Below are positions 1-9,418 of a stretch of DNA of 37,580 nucleotides, piece after piece. A model generated the notes under the pieces. The model was not told where the DNA came from and made no database searches. It worked only from the letters and a program-made list of their open reading frames with translations. This stretch comes from an uncultured Clostridia bacterium. GTDB taxonomy: Bacteria; Bacillota; Clostridia; Christensenellales; Borkfalkiaceae. The translations under genes and the position numbers were made by a program. Position 1 is the first letter of the stretch; each line of letters begins with the position of its first letter. The stretch is from positions 1 through 37,580 of the forward strand of contig CANREF010000014.1 in the NCBI GenBank assembly GCA_947629575.1. Direction: 5' to 3'.

Positions 1-27
1 GTGCTTGAGCACCCCGCCGGTATTCAT

Positions 28-76
28 GCCCTTTAGGGCGTAAATTAAAGCCCCCACTTTAGTGGGGGATATTTAC
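28..76. other. Paired hairpins, possible end of an IS200/IS605-type element
   Basis: Two neighbouring stem-loops share the loop TTTA: GCCC/GGGC at 28-39 and CCCCCAC/GTGGGGG at 51-68. The second is extended by an outer GTAAAT (40-45)/ATTTAC (71-76) pairing. Two forward frames are open from the window edge and stop at 34-36 and 41-43, so a gene could end just here. A gene tail running into an imperfect hairpin with unpaired bases resembles the right end of IS200/IS605-family (TnpB) elements, but no TnpB motif is in view. A rho-independent terminator is less likely, because no T-run follows. Confidence 0.3.
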
Positions 77-265
77 TCCCGAAAAGGGCGGCGGCCGAGG
101 GGGATTGGGCGGTTTATACGCAAATATAAATTATTTCATGATTTTATGCGGTTATCGGGGGTAGCGCGCTTTGCATAATAGTCGGATTTTTCACTTTTTT
201 TTCACGTAGTTTGTCAATTTTTCATTTATAAATCGAATATATATGGTTTTCACCCGTTGAAATGC

Positions 266-294
266 TTGCAAAAAAAGACGCTATCGGTTATAAT
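266..294 (+). promoter_or_regulatory. Sigma-A promoter for the surface protease gene
   Basis: TTGCAA (266-271) and TATAAT (289-294) are separated by exactly 17 bases. Transcription would start near 301, giving a leader of about 40 nt that carries the GGAGGT ribosome binding site at 328-333. The stretch from 77 to 265 is AT-rich, and I see no gene or other clear signal in it. Confidence 0.75.
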
Positions 295-341
295 AGTAAA
301 GTATGATATTGGAGCAAACTACTTTTCGGAGGTAAAATAAA

Positions 342-3300
342 GTGAAATCTTCAAGGAGGATCCTGTTTGGCGCGTCTGCCTTATTACTCTCTGGCACGAT
401 GGCGTTTTCGGTGGTTTTGCCCATGCTGCAAAAGCACGAGGGAAGCGTTGCGCCCGTCAGCGGAAGCGCGGTTACGGGAACGGTGACCGACGTCACGGGT
501 AAGGTGAACTCCGACCTTACGCAATTTCTTGATACTTCCGTCTGCCAGAAACTGCCCGAGACCGTGACGGAAGACGAGCAGATCTCGGTCATTCTGAGCC
601 TCGATACGGACACCGTGCTCGACGGTTACAACGCGGGCGCGGAGGGCACTGTCGCCGATTATGCGGTCTCTGCGGAAGGGAAGAAGATCAGCGCTTCCAT
701 CGAACGGGAGAGCAACGCTCTTTTGAACCGTCTGTCCAACGCGGGCATTCCCTATCAGGTCGGCAATCGTTACGACACACTCCTCGGCGGCGTCGAAGTG
801 GACATCCGCGCGAGCTCTTTCGACGCGCTCTGCAAAGCCGTGGACGGCAAGGCGGCGGTCATGGTCGGCGAGGTCTATGCCGAATGCGAGACCGAGGTCG
901 TCGAGAACAAGGTCAACGTCTACAATACGGGCATTTTCGACAGCTCCGATTCCGAATACGACGGGAAGGGGACGGTCATCGCCGTGCTCGATACCGGTCT
1001 CGATTACACCCACTCCGCGTTTGCCGTGGAGCGCTTCAACAATGAACCCGAGACCGACGTCATCACGATGGAAAGCCTTTCCGAGATCGTGCCCAAGCTC
1101 AGGGCGAAAGTCACCAGCCCCGACGTCACGGCACAGTCCCTCTACATCAGCCGCAAAGTCCCGTTCGGGTACGATTACGCCGATCAGGACGATGAAGTTT
1201 CGCCCATCAACAGCGAGCACGGCACTCACGTTGCGGGCATCATGGTCGGCAACGATATCGAAGTCAACCGCGAGGGCATCCGCGGCGTTGCTCCCAATGC
1301 GCAGCTCGCGGTGATGAAGGTCTTCTCCGAGAGGACGAGCGGCGCGCGCACTTCATGGATCCTTGCCGCCCTCGAGGACTGCGTGACCCTCGGCGTGGAC
1401 GTCATCAACATGTCTCTCGGTACGGCGGCGGGCTTCTCCCGCGAAGCGGACAACGATCAGCGTTCCGCCATTTACGACAGGATCAAGGAACAGGGCATCA
1501 GCTTGATCGCCGCTGCCTCCAACGACTTCAACTCCACTTACGGTTCGGATAAGAACGGCAACCTGCCCCTGACGAGCAATCCCGACTCGGCGACCGTCGG
1601 CGCGCCCTCCACTTACGACGCGGCGCTCTCCGTCGCCTCCATCAGCGGCGTCAAGACGCCCTATCTCCTCTACAACGGGTCGATCGTGTACTTTACCGAA
1701 TCCACCGACAGCGCCGCCGAACCCAAGGACTTCGTGGACGAAATTTTGGGCAGCAGCACGAACAGCAAGGAATTCGAATATGTCACCGTTCCCGGCGTCG
1801 GGCGCGCGAGCGACTACTCCTCCTTCCCCTCGGGCTATCTCAACGGAAAGATCGCTCTCGTCAAGAGAGGCACGACCAACTTCGAAGAGAAGGCGAGCGT
1901 GGCAAGGAGCTACGGCGCGGCGGGCTGCATCGTCTATAACAACGTTTCGGGCGACATCGCCATGAACGTCGGAAGATTGGGCGACTATCCCGTCTGCTCC
2001 ATTTCGAAGGACGACGGCGAGATGCTCAGAGCGGTCGAGGGCGGCGTCGGCAAGATCACGATCAGCCGCGAACAGGAGGCGGGTCCCTTCATGTCCGACT
2101 TCTCCTCGTGGGGGCCTGCGCCCGATTTGAGCATAAAGCCCGAGATCACCGCGCACGGCGGCGACATCTACTCCTCCGTTCCCGGCGGGCGTTACGACCG
2201 TATGTCGGGCACGAGTATGGCTTCCCCCAACCAGGCGGGCTTTACGGCGCTCGTGCGCCAGTACGTGAAGGAAAACTTCACCGAGATCTCTTCCGATCCC
2301 GTCAAGGTCACCGAGGCCGTCAATCAGCTCATGATGTCCACGGCGGACATCGCCAAAAACACGAACGGTCTGCCTTTCTCGGTGAGAAAGCAGGGCGCGG
2401 GGCTTGCCAACCTCACCAAGTCGACCACCACCCCCGCCTATCTGCAGACCTTCGACCGCAAGACGGACAAGATCATGGACAAGGCGAAGATCGAGCTCGG
2501 CGACGATCCCGACAAGAACGGCGTCTATACGTTGAAATTCAACATCAAAAACATCTCTTCGAGCCCCGTCACCTATGACGTGAGTGCGATCGTCATGACG
2601 GAAGGGGTGAGCGAGACCAACACATATAAGGGCGACACCACCGTCACCCAGAAGGGCTATATGCTCAGCCCCGACATCAAGCTCGAGAGCGTGATAGACG
2701 GGTCTATGGGCGACAACAAAGTCACCGTCGCCGCGAAGGGTACGGCAACGGTCACCCTGAGCGTCACGCTCAGCGGCAAGGACCGCGAATATCTCGATAC
2801 GTCCTTCAAAAACGGCATGTACGTCGAGGGCTTCGTCACTTTGAAGGGCGAGGCGGGCGAAGTAGACCTCAACGCTCCTTTCCTTGCCTTCTACGGCGAT
2901 TGGGGCGCAGCGCCTCTGTTCGACCTCGACTACTTCGAGACCTATAAAGACGAGCTCAACGAGAACATGGAGACCCTCGATAAGGTCCTTCCCGACGCGT
3001 ATGCGACCCGTCCCTTGGGCGGACTGTACGACGACTACATCGTCTATCTCGGCGCATATCCCTTCCAGCAAGACCCCGCTTCGACCAACATCGTCGCAGC
3101 GGACAGAGAGCGCATCGCGCTCTCCAACCAAGTCGGCAGCGATGAGGGCGGACAGGGCGGCGTCAACTCCATCTATGCGTACTATTTGGGGCTTCTCCGC
3201 AATGCGCGGCGGCTCGTCATGACCGTCACCGATACGGTCACGGGCGAAGTCATCTATACTTACACGGAGGACAACGTCCGCAAGTCCTACAACTATGGCG

Positions 3301-6300
3301 GCGGCATCACGCCCACCATCATGCGCGTGAACTTCAACGTGAACGACTTCGGGCTCAAGAACAACACCAAGTATGTGGCGAGCGTCAAGGGCTACATCGA
3401 CTACGACGACGAAACGGTCGCGAACGATGTGTTCGAGTTCCCCTTCTATACCGACTTCACAGCTCCCATCGTGACGGGGGTGGAATACACCTATGAGTAT
3501 GACAAGGAGAGCAGAAAGAACAGACTGTTTGCCAATATCAGTATCTTCGATAACCACTACGTGCAGGCAATGGCGGCGGGCTATCTCTCCTACAACCGCA
3601 CAGGCGAAGTGCCCTATACGCTCTATACCTTCGACCGTTACCTCACTCCCGTTTCGGGCGTGCGCAATTCCACGAACATCGTGCAGATCGAACTCACCGA
3701 TCATCTCGAAAAGATCAAGAGTGATTCTTATAATGGCAGGAGCTTCGTGGTGCAGCTCGTAGACTGTGCGGAGAATACCTCCGAGTACGAATTCCTCATT
3801 CCCGACGATATCGGGACGATCGATTTCGGAAAGGAGCTGATCGAGATCAGTCCCAACGAGGTCTATACCCTCGCGCCCACCGTCTCCCCCGTGGAGAACA
3901 AGGCATGGATCGAGAGCATCGTCTATTCCTCCGAGGATGAGGACATCGCCCGCGTCGTCAACGGGAAACTGCTCGGCATCTCCTCGGGAACGACCACCAT
4001 TACGGCAAGGAGCAACAAGAACGATAAGGTCTTCGATACGGTCACCGTCAAGGTGCTCTCGGAGAATGACCCCGGCTACAACGGCAACTATGCACAGCTG
4101 CGCATCGAGCCGAATTCCTTCCGCCTCACGGGCTATTTGGTGAACAGGGTCTACTATTTCGCCTCGAGCGACGAGCGCGACCTCGGCACGGCGGAGGCGG
4201 GCTATACGGTGAAGTTCTCTTCGGGCAGCCCTTCGCTCAAGATGTTCCCCGACGAGTCCATTACGCTGCAATATGATTTCACAGCATATCTCGATCCTTC
4301 TCAGTATCGGGTGACCTTCTCCTCCAACCGTCCCAACATCGTCTCGGTAGATCCCGACACGGGCATCATCACCGCGCTCAACGACGAGGAGGACGGCAGC
4401 CCTTCCGACGTGGAGCGTTCCGCCATCATTACGGCGACGCTCTGCATGAAGGACGCTTCGGGCGAATTCAAGAGCATCGGCTATTCGAGAGCTCTGAGCA
4501 TCACGGTGAAAGTTCCCTATATCACGAACGGTCCTTACCTTATGAGCTATATGGGAAGGCGCGGAGACGTCGTCATTCCCGACGACTATGGGTTCACGAC
4601 CATTCAGGACTTCGCCTTCTCCAACTACGAATTTATCCCCAAGGATCTTGCGGCGGGCGACGTCATCGACGAGGAAGATCCCTACGGCAGCAAGCAGTGG
4701 TACATCGGGGACAACGCCATCACCTCGGTCGTCATACCGGAAGGGGTGGAGAGCATCGGCTTGTATGCCTTTGCGGGACTTACCGCTCTCAGAACGGTCA
4801 CCCTGCCCTCCACGCTCACCAAGATCCAGACGGGCGCCTTCCGCGACTGTACCGCCCTCTCCGAGATCAAATTCAGCGGCGCTAACAATCTTCAGTTCAT
4901 CAATGAGGACGCCTTCGAGAACTGCAAAGCGCTCATCAATTTCGAGCTCAATTCCGTCATCTCTATCGGGAACGGCGCGTTCAGGAACAGCGGGCTCATG
5001 AATCTGAGCCTCAGCAAAGAAACGCAGTCCATCGGCTCGGAAGCATTTGCGAATTGCACGAAGCTGAGTATGGTAACGGTCGGCGCGAGCAAGGTCAAGA
5101 TCGGTGCGGGCGCATTCAAAGGCTGCACCATCTTGAAAAGTATGACGCTCAATACCTCCGTTCTGTCCGCCGAGGTGTTTGAAGGGTGCAAAGCGCTCAC
5201 TACGCTCACCATCGGAAAGGACGTGGAGGTCATCGGCCAGTCGGTGTTCAAGGGCTCGGGCGTCCGCAGCATTACTGTCGATCCCCAAAATGATCATTTC
5301 ATCCAAAAGACCGCAGCAAACAATGTTTCCTATCTTGTGGAGAAGGACAATCAGAAAGTGCTCGTGCTCGTCGCCCCGAGCGCAACTTCCTTCACGGCAA
5401 CGGACATCGAAGAGATCGCCACGGGTGCAATGTCCTCTTCTACGCAGCTCATTTCCGTCAATTTGACGGGAGTGAAGAAGGTGGGGGACTACGCCTTTGC
5501 GGATTGTTCCGCGTTGCGGACGGCAAACCTCGGCACGCTCGAGAGCGTTGGCAAATATGCCTTCGCCAATACCGCCGTGACGACCCAGCCCACCCTTGCG
5601 GAGAATGCCGTGATCGACGAATACGCCTTCGCAAAGAGCAAGATTAGCTCGGTATCCATTCCCAATGGGGTCACGGTCGGCGCGAACGCCTTCCGCGAAT
5701 GCGCCTCGCTCACCTCGGCAGAGATCGGCGATAATGTAACCTTGGGCGAATCCTCCTTCTTCGGCGATTACAATCTTGCGACCGTTAAGATCGGTAATAA
5801 TGCCAAGATCGGCAGGAGCGCATTCGGGGCAGTCACATATCGGGATATCTTCAAGTCCTATATCCCCACGGGACATTCCTATCCCTATCATTCGAGTTCG
5901 GTATCCACCGCGTTCGATCCCTACCTTTCCGCGCTCACCTCTCTCACCATCGGAGACGACGCGCAGATCGGCGACTATGCCTTTGTCGGCGCGGGCTGTG
6001 CGGAGATCGTCTCGGGCAGCACCCATTACGGCGGCGAGCTCAAATCGGTAAGCCTCGGCAAGAATGCGGAGATCGGTGATTATGCCTTCTATGACTGCCA
6101 TGAACTCACCGAGATCGACCTCAGCTCCGCCCGTTCCATCGGCGACTATGCCTTTGCGGGCTATATGGACGAGATCGTCATCTTCTATTCTTCCACGACG
6201 GGCGAGCAGTGGGAAGAGATCTGGACGTATATGCCCTTTGCGGCTGCCTTCGAGAGCGTAGATCTCTCGTCCGCCGTTTCCGTCGGCATGGGGGCGTTCA

Positions 6301-7727
6301 GCATGAATGAAAAGCTCGCTGACGTCACCCTTCCCGACACTATGACTTCCATCGCTCCCTTCGCCTTCGAGCAGTGCGTCTCGCTCAAAGAGATCGACCT
6401 TACGAATGTCGGCACGGTCGGCGTTGCGGCGTTTGCCGCTTCCGGGATCGAATCGGTCGATCTTGCGGAGAGAGCCGTCATCGGCGACGAGGCATTTGCA
6501 AGCTGCCTTTCCCTTACAGACGCCGATCTTTCGGATGTGGTCTATATCGGCGCAAGCGCCTTTACGGGCACACCTCTCACCAAGGTAGATCTTACCTCGG
6601 CGCAGTTCATCGGAGACTTTGCCTTTGTGGGAACTTCGGTCACCGACGTGACCCTCGGCAACGAGCTCATGGGGCTCGGCGAGAATCCCTTCGCGGGCTG
6701 CGATATCCCCGTCTTCTCCAAGGATGGAGAGACCACCTTCGACCTCAGTGAAGCGGTCAAGGTCATCGACGGCGTTCTGTACGGAAGCTGTGCAAACGGG
6801 CTTGTGCTCGTGTGCTATCCTCTCGGCAAGACGGACACCTCCTACACCGTGCAGGACGGCACAGTCCGCATCGGCGCGGGCGCTTTCCTGAATGCGGGGC
6901 TCATTACGGTGGAACTTGCCCGTCAGGTACAGGCGATCGGCGACAGAGCGTTCTACGGCTGTAACGATCTCACCGCCGTTGTGTTCACGAGCATCAACGC
7001 GCCCATCCTCGAAGAGACCTATCTCGAGGAGTACGAGACGGAAACGGATGACATCGGCGCGCCCCTGTATCTCGTGGACGCGGTCGGCTATTATATGGCG
7101 CAGTTGAACGACGGCAGCTCCGTCCCCTACGGGCGCGAGATCGTGGACTTCAAGATGTGGCTGGCAGATCCCACCAACGTCCTCTACGGCGCGAACTTCA
7201 TCGCCCGTATCGGCAATAAAGAGGGAAGAGCGACCCTTGCGCAGAAGAATCTCGTCATGATCCGTCCCATCAACGGAACGGGGTACGACAACTTTATTTA
7301 CAACCAGTATTTCAAGGCGATCATCAACGGTCCTACGGCGATCACGGACGCGACCGCACAGGTGATCTCCCTCATCGACGCGCTTCCGTCCCTGATCTCT
7401 CTCACCGACAAGGCGCAGGTCGAGGCGGTCCGCGCCCTCTACAATGCGCTCGCCGCCGACCAGCAGGGCCGTGTAGACAACATTCAGAAGCTCATCGACG
7501 CGGAACGCACCATCGAATACCTCGAGCAGAACGAGCAGCCCGGAACGAACGACCCTACTCCGAGCGAACCCACGCAGGAAGAGGAGGGCGGCTGCGGCGG
7601 CTGCGGCAGTTCTGTCGGCACGGGAGCTGCGATCGTCCTTGTTCTCCTTGCCGCGGTATGCGCCCTCACGCTGCTGCGCAAGAAGGATGGGAAGCGGGAG
7701 AACTCCGATCACACGGAGAAGAAATAA
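342..7727 (+). CDS. Giant cell-surface S8 (subtilisin-family) protease with BspA-type LRR tail
   Basis: 2461 residues, GTG start with GGAGGT eight bases upstream. A signal peptide covers about residues 1-26. The peptidase S8 triad is visible as Asp217 (AVLDTGLD), His293 (HGTHVAG) and Ser625 (GTSMASP), with the oxyanion Asn394. A protease-associated (PA) domain is inserted at about 470-570, as in lactocepin/C5a-peptidase-type cell-envelope proteases, and Fn3-like segments follow Ser625. Bacterial Ig-like (Big) segments lie at about 1165-1240 and 1310-1390. Residues about 1450-2220 are BspA-type LRR_5 repeats (pattern IGxxAFxxCxxLxxVxL). A helical segment (2343-2397) precedes a GCGGCGSS motif, a transmembrane helix (about 2427-2447) and a basic tail, so the protein is exported and membrane-anchored; no LPXTG is present. 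It probably degrades extracellular protein, and the LRR region probably binds a surface or substrate. Confidence 0.9.
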   Translation: MKSSRRILFGASALLLSGTMAFSVVLPMLQKHEGSVAPVSGSAVTGTVTDVTGKVNSDLTQFLDTSVCQKLPETVTEDEQISVILSLDTDTVLDGYNAGAEGTVADYAVSAEGKKISASIERESNALLNRLSNAGIPYQVGNRYDTLLGGVEVDIRASSFDALCKAVDGKAAVMVGEVYAECETEVVENKVNVYNTGIFDSSDSEYDGKGTVIAVLDTGLDYTHSAFAVERFNNEPETDVITMESLSEIVPKLRAKVTSPDVTAQSLYISRKVPFGYDYADQDDEVSPINSEHGTHVAGIMVGNDIEVNREGIRGVAPNAQLAVMKVFSERTSGARTSWILAALEDCVTLGVDVINMSLGTAAGFSREADNDQRSAIYDRIKEQGISLIAAASNDFNSTYGSDKNGNLPLTSNPDSATVGAPSTYDAALSVASISGVKTPYLLYNGSIVYFTESTDSAAEPKDFVDEILGSSTNSKEFEYVTVPGVGRASDYSSFPSGYLNGKIALVKRGTTNFEEKASVARSYGAAGCIVYNNVSGDIAMNVGRLGDYPVCSISKDDGEMLRAVEGGVGKITISREQEAGPFMSDFSSWGPAPDLSIKPEITAHGGDIYSSVPGGRYDRMSGTSMASPNQAGFTALVRQYVKENFTEISSDPVKVTEAVNQLMMSTADIAKNTNGLPFSVRKQGAGLANLTKSTTTPAYLQTFDRKTDKIMDKAKIELGDDPDKNGVYTLKFNIKNISSSPVTYDVSAIVMTEGVSETNTYKGDTTVTQKGYMLSPDIKLESVIDGSMGDNKVTVAAKGTATVTLSVTLSGKDREYLDTSFKNGMYVEGFVTLKGEAGEVDLNAPFLAFYGDWGAAPLFDLDYFETYKDELNENMETLDKVLPDAYATRPLGGLYDDYIVYLGAYPFQQDPASTNIVAADRERIALSNQVGSDEGGQGGVNSIYAYYLGLLRNARRLVMTVTDTVTGEVIYTYTEDNVRKSYNYGGGITPTIMRVNFNVNDFGLKNNTKYVASVKGYIDYDDETVANDVFEFPFYTDFTAPIVTGVEYTYEYDKESRKNRLFANISIFDNHYVQAMAAGYLSYNRTGEVPYTLYTFDRYLTPVSGVRNSTNIVQIELTDHLEKIKSDSYNGRSFVVQLVDCAENTSEYEFLIPDDIGTIDFGKELIEISPNEVYTLAPTVSPVENKAWIESIVYSSEDEDIARVVNGKLLGISSGTTTITARSNKNDKVFDTVTVKVLSENDPGYNGNYAQLRIEPNSFRLTGYLVNRVYYFASSDERDLGTAEAGYTVKFSSGSPSLKMFPDESITLQYDFTAYLDPSQYRVTFSSNRPNIVSVDPDTGIITALNDEEDGSPSDVERSAIITATLCMKDASGEFKSIGYSRALSITVKVPYITNGPYLMSYMGRRGDVVIPDDYGFTTIQDFAFSNYEFIPKDLAAGDVIDEEDPYGSKQWYIGDNAITSVVIPEGVESIGLYAFAGLTALRTVTLPSTLTKIQTGAFRDCTALSEIKFSGANNLQFINEDAFENCKALINFELNSVISIGNGAFRNSGLMNLSLSKETQSIGSEAFANCTKLSMVTVGASKVKIGAGAFKGCTILKSMTLNTSVLSAEVFEGCKALTTLTIGKDVEVIGQSVFKGSGVRSITVDPQNDHFIQKTAANNVSYLVEKDNQKVLVLVAPSATSFTATDIEEIATGAMSSSTQLISVNLTGVKKVGDYAFADCSALRTANLGTLESVGKYAFANTAVTTQPTLAENAVIDEYAFAKSKISSVSIPNGVTVGANAFRECASLTSAEIGDNVTLGESSFFGDYNLATVKIGNNAKIGRSAFGAVTYRDIFKSYIPTGHSYPYHSSSVSTAFDPYLSALTSLTIGDDAQIGDYAFVGAGCAEIVSGSTHYGGELKSVSLGKNAEIGDYAFYDCHELTEIDLSSARSIGDYAFAGYMDEIVIFYSSTTGEQWEEIWTYMPFAAAFESVDLSSAVSVGMGAFSMNEKLADVTLPDTMTSIAPFAFEQCVSLKEIDLTNVGTVGVAAFAASGIESVDLAERAVIGDEAFASCLSLTDADLSDVVYIGASAFTGTPLTKVDLTSAQFIGDFAFVGTSVTDVTLGNELMGLGENPFAGCDIPVFSKDGETTFDLSEAVKVIDGVLYGSCANGLVLVCYPLGKTDTSYTVQDGTVRIGAGAFLNAGLITVELARQVQAIGDRAFYGCNDLTAVVFTSINAPILEETYLEEYETETDDIGAPLYLVDAVGYYMAQLNDGSSVPYGREIVDFKMWLADPTNVLYGANFIARIGNKEGRATLAQKNLVMIRPINGTGYDNFIYNQYFKAIINGPTAITDATAQVISLIDALPSLISLTDKAQVEAVRALYNALAADQQGRVDNIQKLIDAERTIEYLEQNEQPGTNDPTPSEPTQEEEGGCGGCGSSVGTGAAIVLVLLAAVCALTLLRKKDGKRENSDHTEKK

Positions 7728-7728
7728 T

Positions 7729-9387
7729 ATGAAGAACAGAACAAAGATCATCATCGTGCTCTCCGTTCTGTGTGCGGGAACGCTCGCGCTTGCGGCTTGT
7801 AACGAAAATCCGCATACCGAGCACGCGTCGCAGGGCTATAACGTCTCCGTGCGTTGGGATTCCAACGGCGGCAGAGTGGAGACGAAAGAGGACACCCACA
7901 TCGTCGACGATTATCGCTACGAAGACGTTGTTACGGGTAACGGCGTAAAGTTGTATACCCCCGACGATCAGATCCGCGGCGAGAAAAAGAAGAACGTGGA
8001 GTGGGCGGGATATTTCCTCGCAGGTTGGTATCGCGAGCGGCAGCCGCGCACGAACGAACAGGGCGAACCGCTCGACATCTATGGGAACGTCTGCGTCGAG
8101 ACCCCCCGTGTGGACAAATACGGCGATCCCGTATACGACGCGGAGGGCGAACAGATCGTGGACTATCTCTCCGAGGCGGGGCTCGCGCAGGCATATTCCT
8201 ACAGCGGGAAATGGGACTTTGAAAAGGACCGTCTCGACAAGGAAGAGCTCGGCGACTTCGAGTATCAAGAGGGGGAATACGCGCTCACGCTGTACGCCGC
8301 ATGGGTCCCGATGTTCAAGTACGAGATCTACGGCAAGGTGCACGAATACAAGTGCGACAAGTGCGGCGCGCTGTACTATGTCACACGGCCCGATGTGTGC
8401 ACCGCTCTTATTGACGACACGTCCAAAGACGACGGAAGCAAGATCGAGTGCCGCTCGACCGCCTTTACCGACAACGGGGAAGACTGGCGGGTCGTTGCGA
8501 CGGGGGAGGAATTCGACCCGAGGACTTCACCCAATACGGAGATCGCCGTTCCCACATGGGAGACGGAGGGCGAGGACGGCACGGTAAACAGCTACGAGCT
8601 CAATTACGGCAGTTTCCCCCAGCCCGAGAAATCGGTGTTCGCCCTGACTTTCAACTCGGTATACGACTCGGAGGCGGCGGCGGAGAGCAAGACGGGCGCG
8701 CTCGATAAGATCCGCATGAAGGGGATTTTCGATGAGGCGACCGCTACCTCGGTCGGTTCTGTCACCAGCTACTATGCCTGCTGGGACGAGGGGGTATGGT
8801 ATCGCCTCTACAAAGCGAAGGACCTTGCGGACGTCATCGGGAAGGCGGGCATTGATGTCTCTTTCGACATCATGGACGATCTTGATTTTGCAAATGCGGA
8901 ATGGCCCAAAACGCTCAGCACGGGCAGTTTTTCGGGTCACATCCGCGGGAACGGGCACACCGTTTCCAACGTCAAGGTCACGCAGAACGGCTCGTCCCGC
9001 GAGGGGCTGTTCGGGACGATCGGGAAGAAGGCGATCTTCGAGAACGTCTCCTTTGCGAATGTCACCTACCGCTTGGAAACGGCGTCGAGGAGCTCGGGCT
9101 CTCAGTACGGCCTGTTTGCGGGCAATGTCACGGAAGGGGCGACCTTCGAGGAGGTCTCCGTGCAGGGCACTTTCATCGTCGGCAGCGACGTCTATGTGCC
9201 GAGCGGACAGTACGACTCTACGACGGGCACGATGCGCCCCGCTCCCCATGTGTATGACGTAGGACTGTATACGGGCAATTTCATCGAGACGGGCATCGCC
9301 TTTGAGGTCTCCCTCCAATGCGAAGAGAAGCGGGAAGCGGAGATCGTCAATGCAAAGACGGGCGAGCTGAAGATCACGATATCATAA
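7729..9387 (+). CDS. Mosaic surface lipoprotein of unknown function
   Basis: 552 residues. The start is the ATG one base after the protease stop, preceded by GGAGAAG; the reading frame is open further upstream, but that part lies inside the protease gene. A type II signal peptide ends at the lipobox LAAC with Cys24. Residues about 36-105 resemble InlB/Flg_new-type beta repeats (RWDSNGG ... GYFLAGWY), with a similar motif again near 200 (LYAAWVP). Four cysteines at 209, 212, 224 and 241 look like a zinc- or iron-binding knuckle (CDKCG). Residues about 362-540 resemble GLUG-like right-handed beta-helix repeats (FSGHIRGNGHTVSNVKV ... GLFGTI). No enzyme motif is recognised. Its place between protease and importer suggests substrate binding at the cell surface, which is inference. 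Confidence 0.7.
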   Translation: MKNRTKIIIVLSVLCAGTLALAACNENPHTEHASQGYNVSVRWDSNGGRVETKEDTHIVDDYRYEDVVTGNGVKLYTPDDQIRGEKKKNVEWAGYFLAGWYRERQPRTNEQGEPLDIYGNVCVETPRVDKYGDPVYDAEGEQIVDYLSEAGLAQAYSYSGKWDFEKDRLDKEELGDFEYQEGEYALTLYAAWVPMFKYEIYGKVHEYKCDKCGALYYVTRPDVCTALIDDTSKDDGSKIECRSTAFTDNGEDWRVVATGEEFDPRTSPNTEIAVPTWETEGEDGTVNSYELNYGSFPQPEKSVFALTFNSVYDSEAAAESKTGALDKIRMKGIFDEATATSVGSVTSYYACWDEGVWYRLYKAKDLADVIGKAGIDVSFDIMDDLDFANAEWPKTLSTGSFSGHIRGNGHTVSNVKVTQNGSSREGLFGTIGKKAIFENVSFANVTYRLETASRSSGSQYGLFAGNVTEGATFEEVSVQGTFIVGSDVYVPSGQYDSTTGTMRPAPHVYDVGLYTGNFIETGIAFEVSLQCEEKREAEIVNAKTGELKITIS

Positions 9388-9418
9388 ATTTATGGAAATA
9401 TAGAAAAGGAGAAAGAAA

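Noticed and set aside
7639..7728. 30-codon N-terminal extension of the lipoprotein gene
   Set aside because: It lies inside the protease gene and would bury the signal peptide and lipobox; the ATG at 7729 has its own ribosome binding site.
1353..7754. Very long open frame (about 2130 codons) on the - strand opposite the protease gene
   Set aside because: It mirrors the protease frame and stays open because of the strong G/C third-position bias of the + strand gene. It shows no recognisable domains, while the + strand frame has clear S8 and LRR motifs.
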